From the NCBI RefSeq assembly GCF_900215505.1, contig NZ_LT907844.1:1956501-2020500 (forward strand): DNA of 64,000 nucleotides, read 5' to 3'. Source of the DNA: Cohaesibacter sp. ES.047 (GTDB lineage: Bacteria; Pseudomonadota; Alphaproteobacteria; Rhizobiales; Cohaesibacteraceae). Below, piece by piece: positions 36,768 through 46,031 of this stretch (the stretch's first letter is position 1; the number at the start of each line of letters is the position of its first letter). Position numbers and translations under genes: made by a program. A model generated the notes under the pieces. That model was not told the DNA's origin. It saw only the letters and a list, made by a program, of their open reading frames with translations, and did not search any database.

Positions 36768-37577
36768 TCTATTCTCCTAATCAAGACATCAGTTGTTTGA
36801 CCGGAAGAGCGAAGGCCCTTCCGAAGAGGAAATAGAAAGAATTCCCGTGAACGAAAAAGTTTATGCAGATTGCTGCTGCAAGACGGATTTACCGGTGATG
36901 TTTGGCCTCAGTTCATGACAGCTGTCAGTGCATCAAAAGGTGATCGTGACGGCCAGAAATGCACCTGACCAATGACGCGTTGGAACCAGAAGCCGAGACC
37001 ATTATCACGTTGGTACTGATGGTCAGAGGTTGCTGTCTAATTGCATTGATAAAGCCCGACATGACTGCCGCAGTCAGCTGGTTTAAACGAATCTTTCGTC
37101 ACAGACGAGGTCAAGTCCAAGGCAACTGCCGTTGATACGCCATTCAGGATGGATGGGGCAGGAAGTAAAGGCGGATTGCCAATACATGACCGAAATGCCG
37201 CTATCGTGTTCTGCGTCATGCTGTCATGACAACCGTCAGGACTGTCATGACAATCATCAGAACACCCCGCCGACCATCATGTTTTGCAAGCGTTTGGAAT
37301 AGTGTGGATGAGCAACTTGTTGGCTGCGTGCATTACGGTCAGGAAGTTGCTGACGGCGCTGGTGACGATCAGTCTCGCATCACATTTGTCACAAAGACGG
37401 TCCGTTGTCTGATGGCATTCGAAGCATCTGTTGTGCCGCTGTTTTACCTGTCATCAGAACAAATAGACTGTCTGTCATGACGTCACGAAATGTGCCTGAC
37501 ATCCGTCAGAAGCATCCTGACAACGTGATGACGAATGTGATGCCACGAACAAAGCAAAGTCTTGGGTGGGCGAATGG
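36768..37577. other. Intergenic region with short repeats, no supported gene
   Basis: About 800 bases. Frames at 37226-37480 and 37405-37731 overlap and look random. The notable content is the cluster of TGTCATGAC motifs. Confidence 0.4.
37221..37262 (+). repeat. Two tandem 21-bp units with TGTCATGAC core
   Basis: Units CTGTCATGACAACCGTCAGGA and CTGTCATGACAATCATCAGAA stand directly in tandem (17 of 21 bases identical, first unit shown without its last base in the count of motifs). Another TGTCATGAC occurs at 37473-37481, and CTGAC/GTCAG half motifs continue to about 37540. Iteron- or partition-site-like. Confidence 0.5.
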
Positions 37578-39108
37578 TGTTGAAAAAGTCGCTATTGAAG
37601 TAATCGCTTGGTCCTGCTTCAATCCTTTTAAGAAAAGGAGGGATTTGCAAATGCCTCTCAGCGATGCAAGCATCGCCTGCCGGCCAATGGATGGGACCGA
37701 GGCAAGTTGCGCAGGCAGCACTCTTTTATGAGTTTTCGATTGAGGATCACGTTCCTGCGGATCACTTGCTCAGGAAGGTCGATCACTTTCTCGATCTGAG
37801 TGAGATCAGATCTTTCCTTGCTCCCTATTACAGCAGCCAGGGTCGCCCTTCGATTGATCCAGAGCTGATAATCCGGATGTTGTTGGCCGGCTACATCATG
37901 GGCATTCGCTCAGAGCGGCGCATCTGTGAGGAAGTTCACCTGAACCTGGCTTATCGTTGGTTTTGCCGTTTGGACTTGGGTGATCCTGTTCCTGACCATT
38001 CGACATTTTCCAAGAATAGACATGGCCGTTTCCGGGATAGTGATCTTTTCCGCCACCTCTTCGAACTGGTGTTGACCCGCTGCATCGCAGAGGGGCTTGT
38101 CGGTGGGGAGGCTTTGGGTGTTGATGCGTCTATCGTGCAAGCTGATGCAAAGTGGCTGAACAAAGTTGAGGCATCAGATTGGACGCCAGAACGGATCACG
38201 CGGGCAACAGAAGAATACTTCGAGACCCTTGATGATGCCGCTTTCGGCGCGGCAACGCCCGTGAAGCCAAAGGTGCTATCGCCCGTTGATCCAGCTGCAC
38301 GCTTTACCGGGGCAAAGAATGCCTATTCGATCTTCGCCTATTCTACCAACTATCTGGTGGACCTGGATAATGCCGTGATTGTTGACGTTGAAACAACAGC
38401 GCCGATCCGGCAGGCGGAAGTCAATGCCGCTCTGGATATGGTTGATCGTGTTGAAGAGAAGTTTGGTATATACCCAGAACGCTTCGTCGGTGTTGGTGCT
38501 TATGGCAATGCCGAAACACTGGGTTGGCTGGTTCATGAAAAAGGTATCGAGCCACATGTTCCGGTCCTCGACAGATCGCAGCGGCTCGACCAGACATTCT
38601 CGAGGACCGACTTCATATTCGACTGCGAGAATGACCGATACATTTGCCCTGATGGCAAAGACTTGCTGCCCAGCCGCCGTCAGTTCCAGACGATCCGACC
38701 CAAGGTGAAGGACGATGAAAACATCCGATATCGTGCTGCTAAAGCGGATTGTCAAAACTGCGCGTTGAAGTTCAGATGCTGCCCAAACACTGCCACCCGA
38801 CACATCACCAGATCGATCCATGAAGGAGCGCGAGACTTCGCCCGAGATCTGGCAGACACGGATGCCTTTATCGCCTCAAGACGCGCAAGGCGAAAAGTAG
38901 AGATGCTGTTCGCTCACATGAAGAAGATCATGGGGCTGAATAGACTGCGTCTTCGAGGCCCAAATGGAGCAAAAGACGAGTTCACACTGGCAGCCACAGC
39001 ACAAAACCTGCGCAAGATGGCAAAGCTGCTACCAACACCGGCATGAGGGAGAGTTTAACCTCCCAAAACCGCTCTTCGTTTTGCGCTGCAACACATTGTT
39101 TTTCAACA
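37578..39108 (+). mobile_element. IS1182-family insertion sequence
   Basis: About 1.53 kb. Ends show inverted matches TGTTGAAAAA at 37578-37587 and TTTTTCAACA at 39099-39108 around one transposase gene. The exact outer ends and target duplication are not certain. The element looks intact. Confidence 0.7.
37691..39046 (+). CDS. IS1182-family transposase
   Basis: A DDE transposase of about 451 residues. The DUF772-type N-terminal part (RPSIDPELIIRMLLAGYIMGIRSERRI) and the first acid in GVDASIVQAD are visible. The cysteine-rich region (ADCQNCALKFRCC) is typical of IS1182, and the DDE core ends with RRKVEMLFAHMKKIMGLNRL. The start is uncertain: AAGGAGG at about 37635 serves an ATG at 37651 in another frame, so a frame change or a different start may be involved. 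ATG codons at 37664 and 37691 are in the transposase frame. Confidence 0.85.
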   Translation: MGPRQVAQAALFYEFSIEDHVPADHLLRKVDHFLDLSEIRSFLAPYYSSQGRPSIDPELIIRMLLAGYIMGIRSERRICEEVHLNLAYRWFCRLDLGDPVPDHSTFSKNRHGRFRDSDLFRHLFELVLTRCIAEGLVGGEALGVDASIVQADAKWLNKVEASDWTPERITRATEEYFETLDDAAFGAATPVKPKVLSPVDPAARFTGAKNAYSIFAYSTNYLVDLDNAVIVDVETTAPIRQAEVNAALDMVDRVEEKFGIYPERFVGVGAYGNAETLGWLVHEKGIEPHVPVLDRSQRLDQTFSRTDFIFDCENDRYICPDGKDLLPSRRQFQTIRPKVKDDENIRYRAAKADCQNCALKFRCCPNTATRHITRSIHEGARDFARDLADTDAFIASRRARRKVEMLFAHMKKIMGLNRLRLRGPNGAKDEFTLAATAQNLRKMAKLLPTPA

Positions 39109-39116
39109 GAATTGGC

Positions 39117-39255
39117 GGATTGAGGTCATTTCCTGCAGGAGCGAGATCCGTGGTGCCGCAGGCGAAAGCGGCCATTCAGGGGACCAGGAGACGCATCTAG
39201 GCTGCGACTACCAAGTTCGGGTGGGTTGAGGACATTTCCCGCTGGCGCGAGATCC
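39117..39255 (+). repeat. Two imperfect 33-bp direct copies beside the IS1182 element
   Basis: 39117-39149 and 39223-39255 share TTGAGG, CATTTCC and GCGAGATCC blocks in the same order. They lie between the insertion sequence and the cyclase gene and probably are relics of earlier insertion or duplication. The 39109-39489 region has no gene. Confidence 0.45.
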
Positions 39256-39366
39256 TGAAGGCTGCCAACAGAAGCGGACATTCGTTAGAACTAGAAGCTC
39301 GCCCTGGCCGCTGCGGTATGGTCGCTCGGCAAGTGGGCGCTCGCTGTGCCGAAGAGCGCAATCAAG

Positions 39367-39383
39367 CCCCCCCCCCCCCCCCC
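39367..39383 (+). repeat. Tract of 17 consecutive C
   Basis: An unbroken C run about 107 bases upstream of the cyclase start. Such tracts are prone to slippage, in cells and in sequencing. Confidence 0.7.
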
Positions 39384-39489
39384 GGAGTTCGTGCTGATGG
39401 CGTATTGAAATTGATAAATCCCAAGCCCCACGAGACATCAAGGTTGCACGAGAATAAATTTGCAATTATTGAAATGTGGGGGCCAACTT

Positions 39490-40926
39490 ATGAAACTCGT
39501 CAACCAATTCAAAGAATTCTTAGCCGATACTGTCAACCTCAATCAAACCCGCATCGACCGACTTGAAGAACGGGTAGAAACCATCAAAAGTTTCATTCGA
39601 GGCTCGGACTGGGAGCCGAAGATATCAACGTTTATCGAACAGGGCTCATGGGCGCACGATACAATCATTCGCCCTGTGGATGGTGGCGAATTTGACGCCG
39701 ACCTCCTGGTCAAGGTGCACACAGTCAATGGTTGGAGTGCTGCCCAATACGTCAAAGAGTTAGGGCGTGTCTTCCTCGACAACGGCCGCTATGGCGACAA
39801 AACCGTGATTTACGATTACTGCGTTACGATCACCTACGCAGATGATTGCAAGATCGACATTGCTCCCTTGGTGATGGAGCGCGAACACCAAGGTACCCTA
39901 GAAGTTTGCAACAAGCGCAAGGATGAGTTCGAAGAATCCCAGCCCGTAGAGTACACGCGTTGGATGCGTGAGAAAAACGGCTATTCGGGGAACAACTCGT
40001 TCCGCAAAGCCACGCGCCTCATCAAATACAACCGCGATATCAAGAAACGCTTCAGCTGTCAGTCCGTACTGCTGACAACTCTCATTGGTCATCGTATCGA
40101 GTGGTCTGATAAGGATTCGAGTGCATTCAGTGATACGCCGAGCGCCTTGCAAACTATCATGGGAAGGCTGGATGATTGGCTGCAAGCGCACCCCGACAAG
40201 CCGGCAGTTCCCAATCCCGCACTCCCGGCTCAGGATTTCGCCGATCTTTGGAACGACACTCAATATGCTAACTTCCGCAACTTCGTGAACAAGTACCGAA
40301 AGTGGATTGACGACGCGATCAATGCTACGACCCTATCCGATAGCATAGAGAAGTGGCGAAAAGTGTTCGGCGACGACTTCGCGAAGGGCGAGACTGTGCA
40401 GAAGGCTGAGGCCTTGGCCATGCAACGGGCCAATGCGATGCTGCTGGAAAGCGCCGCCCACCTCGACAGCCTCGTCGACAGTGTCATAGATTTCGGCATC
40501 GCCATCTTGCCTGCACGGTTCAAGAACCCTGCTCACAAACATGCCCCACCCTGGCAATCTGCAGAACACGTCTCTCGCAATGTCCAAGTGTCGGCAGAGT
40601 ATTCCAATCACAAAACAGATAGAAGCTATCCTGTCCAAAACGGGGAGGCGCTTCCACCACGTGGCGGCTTGTGGTTCGATGTCAGGGTCAATAAGTTCCA
40701 GCTGGTGCCCGCGGATTGTTATGTCCGTTGGCGGATCACCAATACAGGTGCCGTGGCTATAGCACTCAAAAAGGGGCGTGGTGGATTTGAACACCCCACC
40801 GAAGTTAATCGTCGCTGGGAGGATCTGCAATACCACGGCGTCCACATGGCTGAAGCCTTTGTCATCCGCAAAAGCGATGATCGTTTGGTTGGCTATAGCG
40901 AGCCGTTCTACGTTGTGATCAAATAG
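39490..40926 (+). CDS. CBASS-like nucleotidyltransferase (SMODS domain plus AGS-C sensor)
   Basis: A 478-residue cGAS/DncV-like nucleotidyltransferase. The catalytic start is GSWAHDTIIRP with the acid pair in FDADLLV and the third acid in CKIDIAPLV, giving the metal triad of the fold (about residues 55-145). The second half has an alpha-helical part and a C-terminal beta domain (about 355-478; YHGVHMAEAFVIRKSDD) that fits the AGS-C sensor. Such enzymes make cyclic nucleotides on phage infection. GGGGG lies before the ATG at 39490; an in-frame TTG stands at 39460. The second cyclase gene follows 41 bases later. Confidence 0.78.
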   Translation: MKLVNQFKEFLADTVNLNQTRIDRLEERVETIKSFIRGSDWEPKISTFIEQGSWAHDTIIRPVDGGEFDADLLVKVHTVNGWSAAQYVKELGRVFLDNGRYGDKTVIYDYCVTITYADDCKIDIAPLVMEREHQGTLEVCNKRKDEFEESQPVEYTRWMREKNGYSGNNSFRKATRLIKYNRDIKKRFSCQSVLLTTLIGHRIEWSDKDSSAFSDTPSALQTIMGRLDDWLQAHPDKPAVPNPALPAQDFADLWNDTQYANFRNFVNKYRKWIDDAINATTLSDSIEKWRKVFGDDFAKGETVQKAEALAMQRANAMLLESAAHLDSLVDSVIDFGIAILPARFKNPAHKHAPPWQSAEHVSRNVQVSAEYSNHKTDRSYPVQNGEALPPRGGLWFDVRVNKFQLVPADCYVRWRITNTGAVAIALKKGRGGFEHPTEVNRRWEDLQYHGVHMAEAFVIRKSDDRLVGYSEPFYVVIK

Positions 40927-40967
40927 GTTGTGGTGCCCGGATAAAAAATTGTTGTAGTGAGCTAGTC

Positions 40968-41849
40968 ATGGTAAAAACAATTGCAGAAGCGTTTCGTGTT
41001 TTCCGCAGCAATCTTGAAATCACAGACCTGCAAGAGCAGGCGGTCGCTAGCCGCCAACGCGACATTCGCGGAGTATTGGATCGCGATTTTGTCATCAACG
41101 ACACGTTTCTAACGGGATCATATCGTCGTAGAACCATGATTAGGCCACTGAAAGAGGCGGATGTCGACATCTTCATTGTATTTGATGTTAAGTACTTTCA
41201 CAGTGGTGGAAAGAAAGCGTTGCTTGAGAGCATTAAGAAGTCACTCCGAAAGACATATTCCAAAACTCCCGATATAAGGCCGGACGGCTCGGCTGTGACT
41301 ATAACGTTCACCGACTTCAAGGTAGACGTGGTGCCCGCCTTTAATCGCAATGGTGGCGGCTACATTATCCCAAGCCTCGAGCTTAACAAGTGGATACCCA
41401 CAGACCCTAGAAAGCATGTAGAACTATGGACAGCGGCCAACAAGGCTCACAACTGTGACCTCGTGCCTTTGATCAAGATGATCAAAGGGTGGAATAAGAG
41501 CCGGAATCTCTTCAAGTCATTTCATTTGGAGACGTTGATCCTTAAAGCACTCGACGGCGTCACGATCACGGATTACCCATCGGGCATGCGGTACGTTTTC
41601 AACAAAGGCATCAGCCTCGTGCAATATGAATTGGCTGATCCGGCTGGCTATAGCGATGATGTCGGGGCACACGTGAATACCGAAGCCAAGATAAAACTCC
41701 TTGTGGACCGTTTGACCTGGGCGCGAGACCGATCAAGGGAAGCTGAAGCAATGGCTAAAGCCGGTAACGTCTCGGGCGCAATCGACAAATGGCGCCTGAT
41801 CGTGCCCAACTATTTTCCGGCATATGGCGGACTAGATAGCCCGAGGTAA
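40968..41849 (+). CDS. Second CBASS-like nucleotidyltransferase (CD-NTase fold)
   Basis: A 293-residue protein with the same catalytic pattern: GSYRRRTMIRP, the acid pair in ADVDIFIVFD and the third acid in FKVDVVPAF (residues about 45-130). The helical C-terminal core includes LVPLIKMIKGWN. Length and motifs fit an oligonucleotide cyclase of CBASS systems. It stands in the same direction as the first cyclase, probably in one operon, but no HORMA, TRIP13, Cap2/Cap3 or effector gene follows; the next plus-strand gene is a broken transposase. Confidence 0.75.
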   Translation: MVKTIAEAFRVFRSNLEITDLQEQAVASRQRDIRGVLDRDFVINDTFLTGSYRRRTMIRPLKEADVDIFIVFDVKYFHSGGKKALLESIKKSLRKTYSKTPDIRPDGSAVTITFTDFKVDVVPAFNRNGGGYIIPSLELNKWIPTDPRKHVELWTAANKAHNCDLVPLIKMIKGWNKSRNLFKSFHLETLILKALDGVTITDYPSGMRYVFNKGISLVQYELADPAGYSDDVGAHVNTEAKIKLLVDRLTWARDRSREAEAMAKAGNVSGAIDKWRLIVPNYFPAYGGLDSPR

Positions 41850-42128
41850 AGCGGCGAAAATTAATTGGTTTTGCGTTGATTGCAGAAGTACTTTTGGCTT
41901 CTCCCCGCTAAGAGGTATCAGAACTTCGGCCTGGAGATGGTGCTGGTTTCGGAATGATTCTAGGTAGACCTTCACCCGCACAGGTGTGAAAAGCCTCCTA
42001 GCTGAATAGCATATGTTCTTAAGGAGAATATTCGTGTCACTAAGCCCTAGGGTCAAAACCCATCGATACCATTGAACTATTGAGGCAAATCAGATTCAAT
42101 CGGCTCAATCAACGGATTGGAGGCTTGA

Positions 42129-42540
42129 ATGGGACATCTGTTTCGGTTGTCGGATTCGCAATGGGCTGTGATTGAGCCACTTTTGCCGAACGACAAAGGA
42201 GGTGCCTGCCGTGTCGATGATCGCCGGGTAATTTCTGGCATCATCCTTGTTTTGAAAGTGGGCTGCCGTTGGTGCGACTGCCCAGCAGACTATGGCCCCT
42301 CAACAACGATCTATAACCGGTTCAACAGGTGGTCGCACAAACGGTTCTGGGTTGACCTTGTTGAGGCTCTGGCGATTTAAGGTGCAGTGACCAAAAGCAC
42401 CGCTATCGGTAGCACCTATGTCAAGGCTCACCGTTCTGCCCATGGCGGAAAAGGGGCGAAAAATCAGGCGGTCGGGCCGTCGCGGGGGGGGGGCCATACC
42501 ACCAAAATCCACATTCTGACCGATGTCATTGGCCGTCCCC
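42129..42540 (+). pseudogene. Truncated IS5-family (IS427-like) transposase
   Basis: The first part (42129-42380) reads as a typical IS5-group N-terminus (LSDSQWAVIEPLLP, then GCRWCDCPADYGPSTTIYNRF) and ends at a stop. The following frame continues the family sequence (STYVKAHRSAHGGKG, TTKIHILTDVIGRP) to about 42540, where homology stops. A run of ten G lies in it. The DDE core is missing, so the element is dead. It ends about 50 bases before the stop of the DHH gene. Confidence 0.75.
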
Positions 42541-42589
42541 GCAGCGCTCTCGGTAGTTATAGTCGACGAGACTTGGCTGTACGCTTTGG

Positions 42590-43420
42590 CTACTCCAGAT
42601 GGCGTAGAGAAGCCGCGCCTTCTACTATATTTAGCAAGCGAGTCTTGTTGGTTTCGTAACTTCCCCAAAAGCCAATTTCTGGGAGGTTTCCGCCATACCA
42701 AGATCCTTCAATGGCTTTTGCCAACTCAACAACGATTAGGCCTTCTCCGAAGAACGCTGATTTGTTAGGCATAAGAACAAGCAGATTCGAGGCTTTGTTC
42801 GGCTCTAGGTCGAGAGAAAAGAGATCTGCAATGGCTGTTGAGGAGTCTAGCGAGGTTTCGACTAATAGGCAGTTGCTTGCGATATTGGCGTTGCGCAAAT
42901 CCTGTTTGGCTTGCTTTTCATCCGCTTCGGTAACACCTTGTGCTCGTCGATCTTCACAGCGAATTTGATTGAGTTCTTCTTCTGTCGCATCAAGCTCAAC
43001 CATTCCTTTGATATGAGCTTTATCATTCGCCGCGACCAGAGCTAATCTGCGCGTCCAAGCCTCTTCAGGCCATTTCAGTAAAGTGAAAATCTGCTCGAGT
43101 GCTGTTTCTTGATTGTGGCCTGAACGATCATTGTGATGATCGACCCAAATTATGTGCCCATATCCCGGCAGTTGATATTGATTCAGATCGTCACGAAGTT
43201 CTACAGTAACAGGGATGTCTCCAGATACGAGAACTGCATTAATTTCATCCAGATAGTGACTGGCTGAGGCCCCCCATGGCAGTGAGTCATTACGAGTCGG
43301 AAATCGGGCATCCGTCTCGAGCAAATGAGCAATCTCAACCATTTCAAGGTCCTGTCCACCAAGAAAAAAGTGATAACGGGGTGAAGTAGGGGCTGGTGAC
43401 GGGGATTTTCGTTTGGCCAT
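42590..43420 (-). CDS. DHH-motif protein, possible ancillary phosphodiesterase of the CRISPR locus
   Basis: A 276-residue soluble protein. Motif blocks are FFLGGQDLEM (about 18-27), ELRDDL (74-79), WVDHHNDRSGH (92-102) and AANDKAHI (130-137); DHH with following Asp/His is the hallmark of RecJ/NrnA-type phosphoesterases. In SAM-AMP type III CRISPR loci a DHH/DHHA1 enzyme (NrN) stands beside CorA and degrades the messenger, so that role is plausible here. The DHHA1 tail is not evident; the gene end abuts a dead transposase, so some C-terminus may be lost. It lies 106 bases after the CorA-like gene on the same strand. Confidence 0.6.
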   Translation of the reverse strand: MAKRKSPSPAPTSPRYHFFLGGQDLEMVEIAHLLETDARFPTRNDSLPWGASASHYLDEINAVLVSGDIPVTVELRDDLNQYQLPGYGHIIWVDHHNDRSGHNQETALEQIFTLLKWPEEAWTRRLALVAANDKAHIKGMVELDATEEELNQIRCEDRRAQGVTEADEKQAKQDLRNANIASNCLLVETSLDSSTAIADLFSLDLEPNKASNLLVLMPNKSAFFGEGLIVVELAKAIEGSWYGGNLPEIGFWGSYETNKTRLLNIVEGAASLRHLE

Positions 43421-43526
43421 AATTGATACTTACAAATTCTCATGCCGACGCGGAAAACTTTACTGTAAGGCTATCATAGCTATCAGATTGGTGGTCTTCA
43501 GCAAAGTGGAACTACTTACGAATGGC

Positions 43527-45737
43527 CTAATCATGACGGTTCTCTTTGGGTCGTATATCTCTTTTCCTGTCTGAATCCGCTGTGTGCAGAAGTTGGGAAC
43601 AGTTCTGTGTTCTGCTCTGCGGGGAAGGGGAGTCTTCACAGGAAGGTGAAATTGGATATTTTATCCATAATCCAAGAAATATAGCAGCAAAGAGGCTAAT
43701 AATAATCCCGTATTTCAATGCTCTAGATGTAAATCTCTCTTGAATGGTCCTGCCCGAAGAGCCGACCAGCCGGTAAAGCACAGCGTAAATTATTCCGCTG
43801 ATAACGAGAAAGGCTATTGCTCCGTAAAAGAGGTCTACCCAAATTGCAGAAGAAAAACTCTGAGAACCGAAAGTGCTATTGTCATTCCAGAAAGGATTAA
43901 TCGGATTTTTCTGAAACAGGATGTTCATACCAAGGAAGCTGAAAATGAGACTGGCGGCTAGGCCCAACGACGCAAGCACATTGAGGTTTGCGGCAGAATC
44001 GGTCTGTTGTTGCTGGTCTATAGCCAGAAGGAAATCGGTAGCGGTATCCAGCTCCTGCTTTACATCTTCATACAGTGAGTTAAGTCCGATAACTTCCCGC
44101 CACTGATTATACATTTCAATGGGCTGTACCTGATTGGAAATGCCGGTAAATCTGTATTGATGTGTGTACAGCAAGAATTCTCTTTTTAAGTCGCTGATTG
44201 CCCGGTGGAATTGCTGTTCCACTTTCGGATCTGGTCTTTTGTCGTTCCGATCTTCCTCATAGCTGGCAACCACATTGGTCAGTCGTTTGGAAAAGCCAAG
44301 CAAAGTTGAATGCTCCAAATAGGCCAATAGACTCATTTGAAAATAGTGCCTTCGGAAATGCTCTTGAAGGATATTGTCAAAATAGTCACCGGCTCCCACT
44401 GTCGTAAAGGCATAGCTTGCGAACATCAATCGAACAGCTTTGTCGGGGGTTGCTGGGGACAGGAAAAAACGATCGTAACAGTGTTTTTCTTCGAAGTCTC
44501 TTAGGAACAAGGGGTTGTAAGGCATGGGATCAGCGCCAGAGCCATCCGCAAAGCATAATCTTACCCAGTCGCCCCGGCTGACCGTTGACAAGCAAGATGG
44601 CCCATCACAATTCTGTTTTGACAGCGATAGAAACGTCATTATGGGGATGCGCTCATCCATGATATGTCGGCAGGTGAAAGGCATGCCCTTGCCAATTGTG
44701 GTCATATATGCCTGGTCTGATTGACTGACATTGACGGGGTTGAAGGGGGCGATCAATTCTTGCCAGTGTGGGAATAATTGGGGTGAGCGCTTATGTTTGC
44801 CCGAATCGTCCAAGGCCTGCCGTCGCTCCTCTATGACTGCGAGACGCTGCTTTGGCTGTTTCAAGATAGGTGTCCGGGACGGTGAGAAAATCAAGTCCAC
44901 TTGTTCAGGACAAAGGCCTGATCTGTAGCTCTCTTCCTCATCGGCCTTGCTACTAAGTTTAAATGGTAAATGGACAAAGGGGCTATAGCAACGTCGCAAC
45001 TGATCTGTCAGGGACTCAACATCTGCAAGCGACAAGACGGGAGGCGAATTTTTGCTTCCCTCATTCCAGCTAACCTCTAGCGCCAAAAGTACGATGCCGG
45101 TTGAGGCCAAATAGAGATTGCAGCGGTCTACATCCAGAGTAATTTCTAGCCCTTTTCCCTCATCATGCGCAAGCTTTACCTTAAGCTGCGTGATGTCGTC
45201 GCGCTTGAACAAATGTAATCGAGAAACTGCGTCTCTATTCGGGCGATTTGTCGAAGAGATCGGGCGTCTTTGATAGAGAAAATCCTGAATTACTTCATGG
45301 AAAAAGACAAATTCGGCATACTTGTCATTTTCATGTTTGATGCAATCTGCTTTGCGGCGCTTGTTTTCAGCTTCATTGTTTGTTTCTGCTGTTTGAGCGG
45401 CAGATTCTTCTGACCTCTTCTCAATATGTTCCAAAAGATCTTCTTCTTTCCTCCACGCGCTGGAGAAAGAAGAAGCGCTTTTGTCTTTTGGCGATTGCAA
45501 TTCCTGAGCGATTTTGCTCATAAGCCCAGCAAGGCTCTGGGGCAGATCATCCTCGTGGACGGCTTTTTCATTTTTCAAAGCCTGCCTGTCCAGTTCGACG
45601 AATAGGGGCCAGATCAGGATCTGCCTGAAGGTGCGCACAGAGATGCCGCGGTTCTGGCTCCACTTGTCTGGCTGATAGTTATTGTTATTCTCGTTCAACC
45701 CCAACAGTTGGCTTTCGGCCCAGGTCTTTCTGTCCAT
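43527..45737 (-). CDS. Large CorA-like membrane protein, probable CRISPR effector
   Basis: A 736-residue protein. About 580 residues are cytoplasmic, with charged coiled regions (about 95-135) and helices leading into the membrane (545-580). Hydrophobic helices follow at about 584-604, 632-657 and 675-693. The first ends in GMN (603-605), the signature of CorA Mg channels. Such extended CorA proteins occur beside type III CRISPR genes; in Bacteroides fragilis CorA is activated by SAM-AMP made by Cas10 and harms the cell membrane. A third helix and the long N-terminus set it apart from housekeeping CorA. The gap to cas6 is 294 bases with no gene seen. Confidence 0.72.
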   Translation of the reverse strand: MDRKTWAESQLLGLNENNNNYQPDKWSQNRGISVRTFRQILIWPLFVELDRQALKNEKAVHEDDLPQSLAGLMSKIAQELQSPKDKSASSFSSAWRKEEDLLEHIEKRSEESAAQTAETNNEAENKRRKADCIKHENDKYAEFVFFHEVIQDFLYQRRPISSTNRPNRDAVSRLHLFKRDDITQLKVKLAHDEGKGLEITLDVDRCNLYLASTGIVLLALEVSWNEGSKNSPPVLSLADVESLTDQLRRCYSPFVHLPFKLSSKADEEESYRSGLCPEQVDLIFSPSRTPILKQPKQRLAVIEERRQALDDSGKHKRSPQLFPHWQELIAPFNPVNVSQSDQAYMTTIGKGMPFTCRHIMDERIPIMTFLSLSKQNCDGPSCLSTVSRGDWVRLCFADGSGADPMPYNPLFLRDFEEKHCYDRFFLSPATPDKAVRLMFASYAFTTVGAGDYFDNILQEHFRRHYFQMSLLAYLEHSTLLGFSKRLTNVVASYEEDRNDKRPDPKVEQQFHRAISDLKREFLLYTHQYRFTGISNQVQPIEMYNQWREVIGLNSLYEDVKQELDTATDFLLAIDQQQQTDSAANLNVLASLGLAASLIFSFLGMNILFQKNPINPFWNDNSTFGSQSFSSAIWVDLFYGAIAFLVISGIIYAVLYRLVGSSGRTIQERFTSRALKYGIIISLFAAIFLGLWIKYPISPSCEDSPSPQSRTQNCSQLLHTADSDRKRDIRPKENRHD

Positions 45738-46031
45738 TCGGCATCCCCAGTATGCAATTTCCAGATGTGGGTATCGTCGTGTGCTGCGCTCGAGATTGCA
45801 AGCAAGATATGTTGGGAATTCAGAAAAAATGAAATATCGCTTTGTCCATAGGATTTGCCCCAGTTATCAGTCATCAGTCGTCATTCCAATGGAATTGTTT
45901 GCTTCCTGATATCTACGGTGTATCCTTGAGATGTGGGTACGGTCTTCGATTAAGCATATGCGTTAAAACAACGACTTGGGCATCGTGACATACATGGTGT
46001 GGGGATATTCGAGTTGTGTTTCTTGATAGCT

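Noticed and set aside
37226-37731. Short plus-strand frames before the IS1182 transposase
   Set aside because: They run over short repeats and into the transposase in another frame; no supporting features beyond an AAGGAGG before 37651.
43527-45737. Housekeeping CorA magnesium channel
   Set aside because: The cytoplasmic part is far longer than in CorA, three membrane helices are visible and the gene sits in the CRISPR block of a mobile island.
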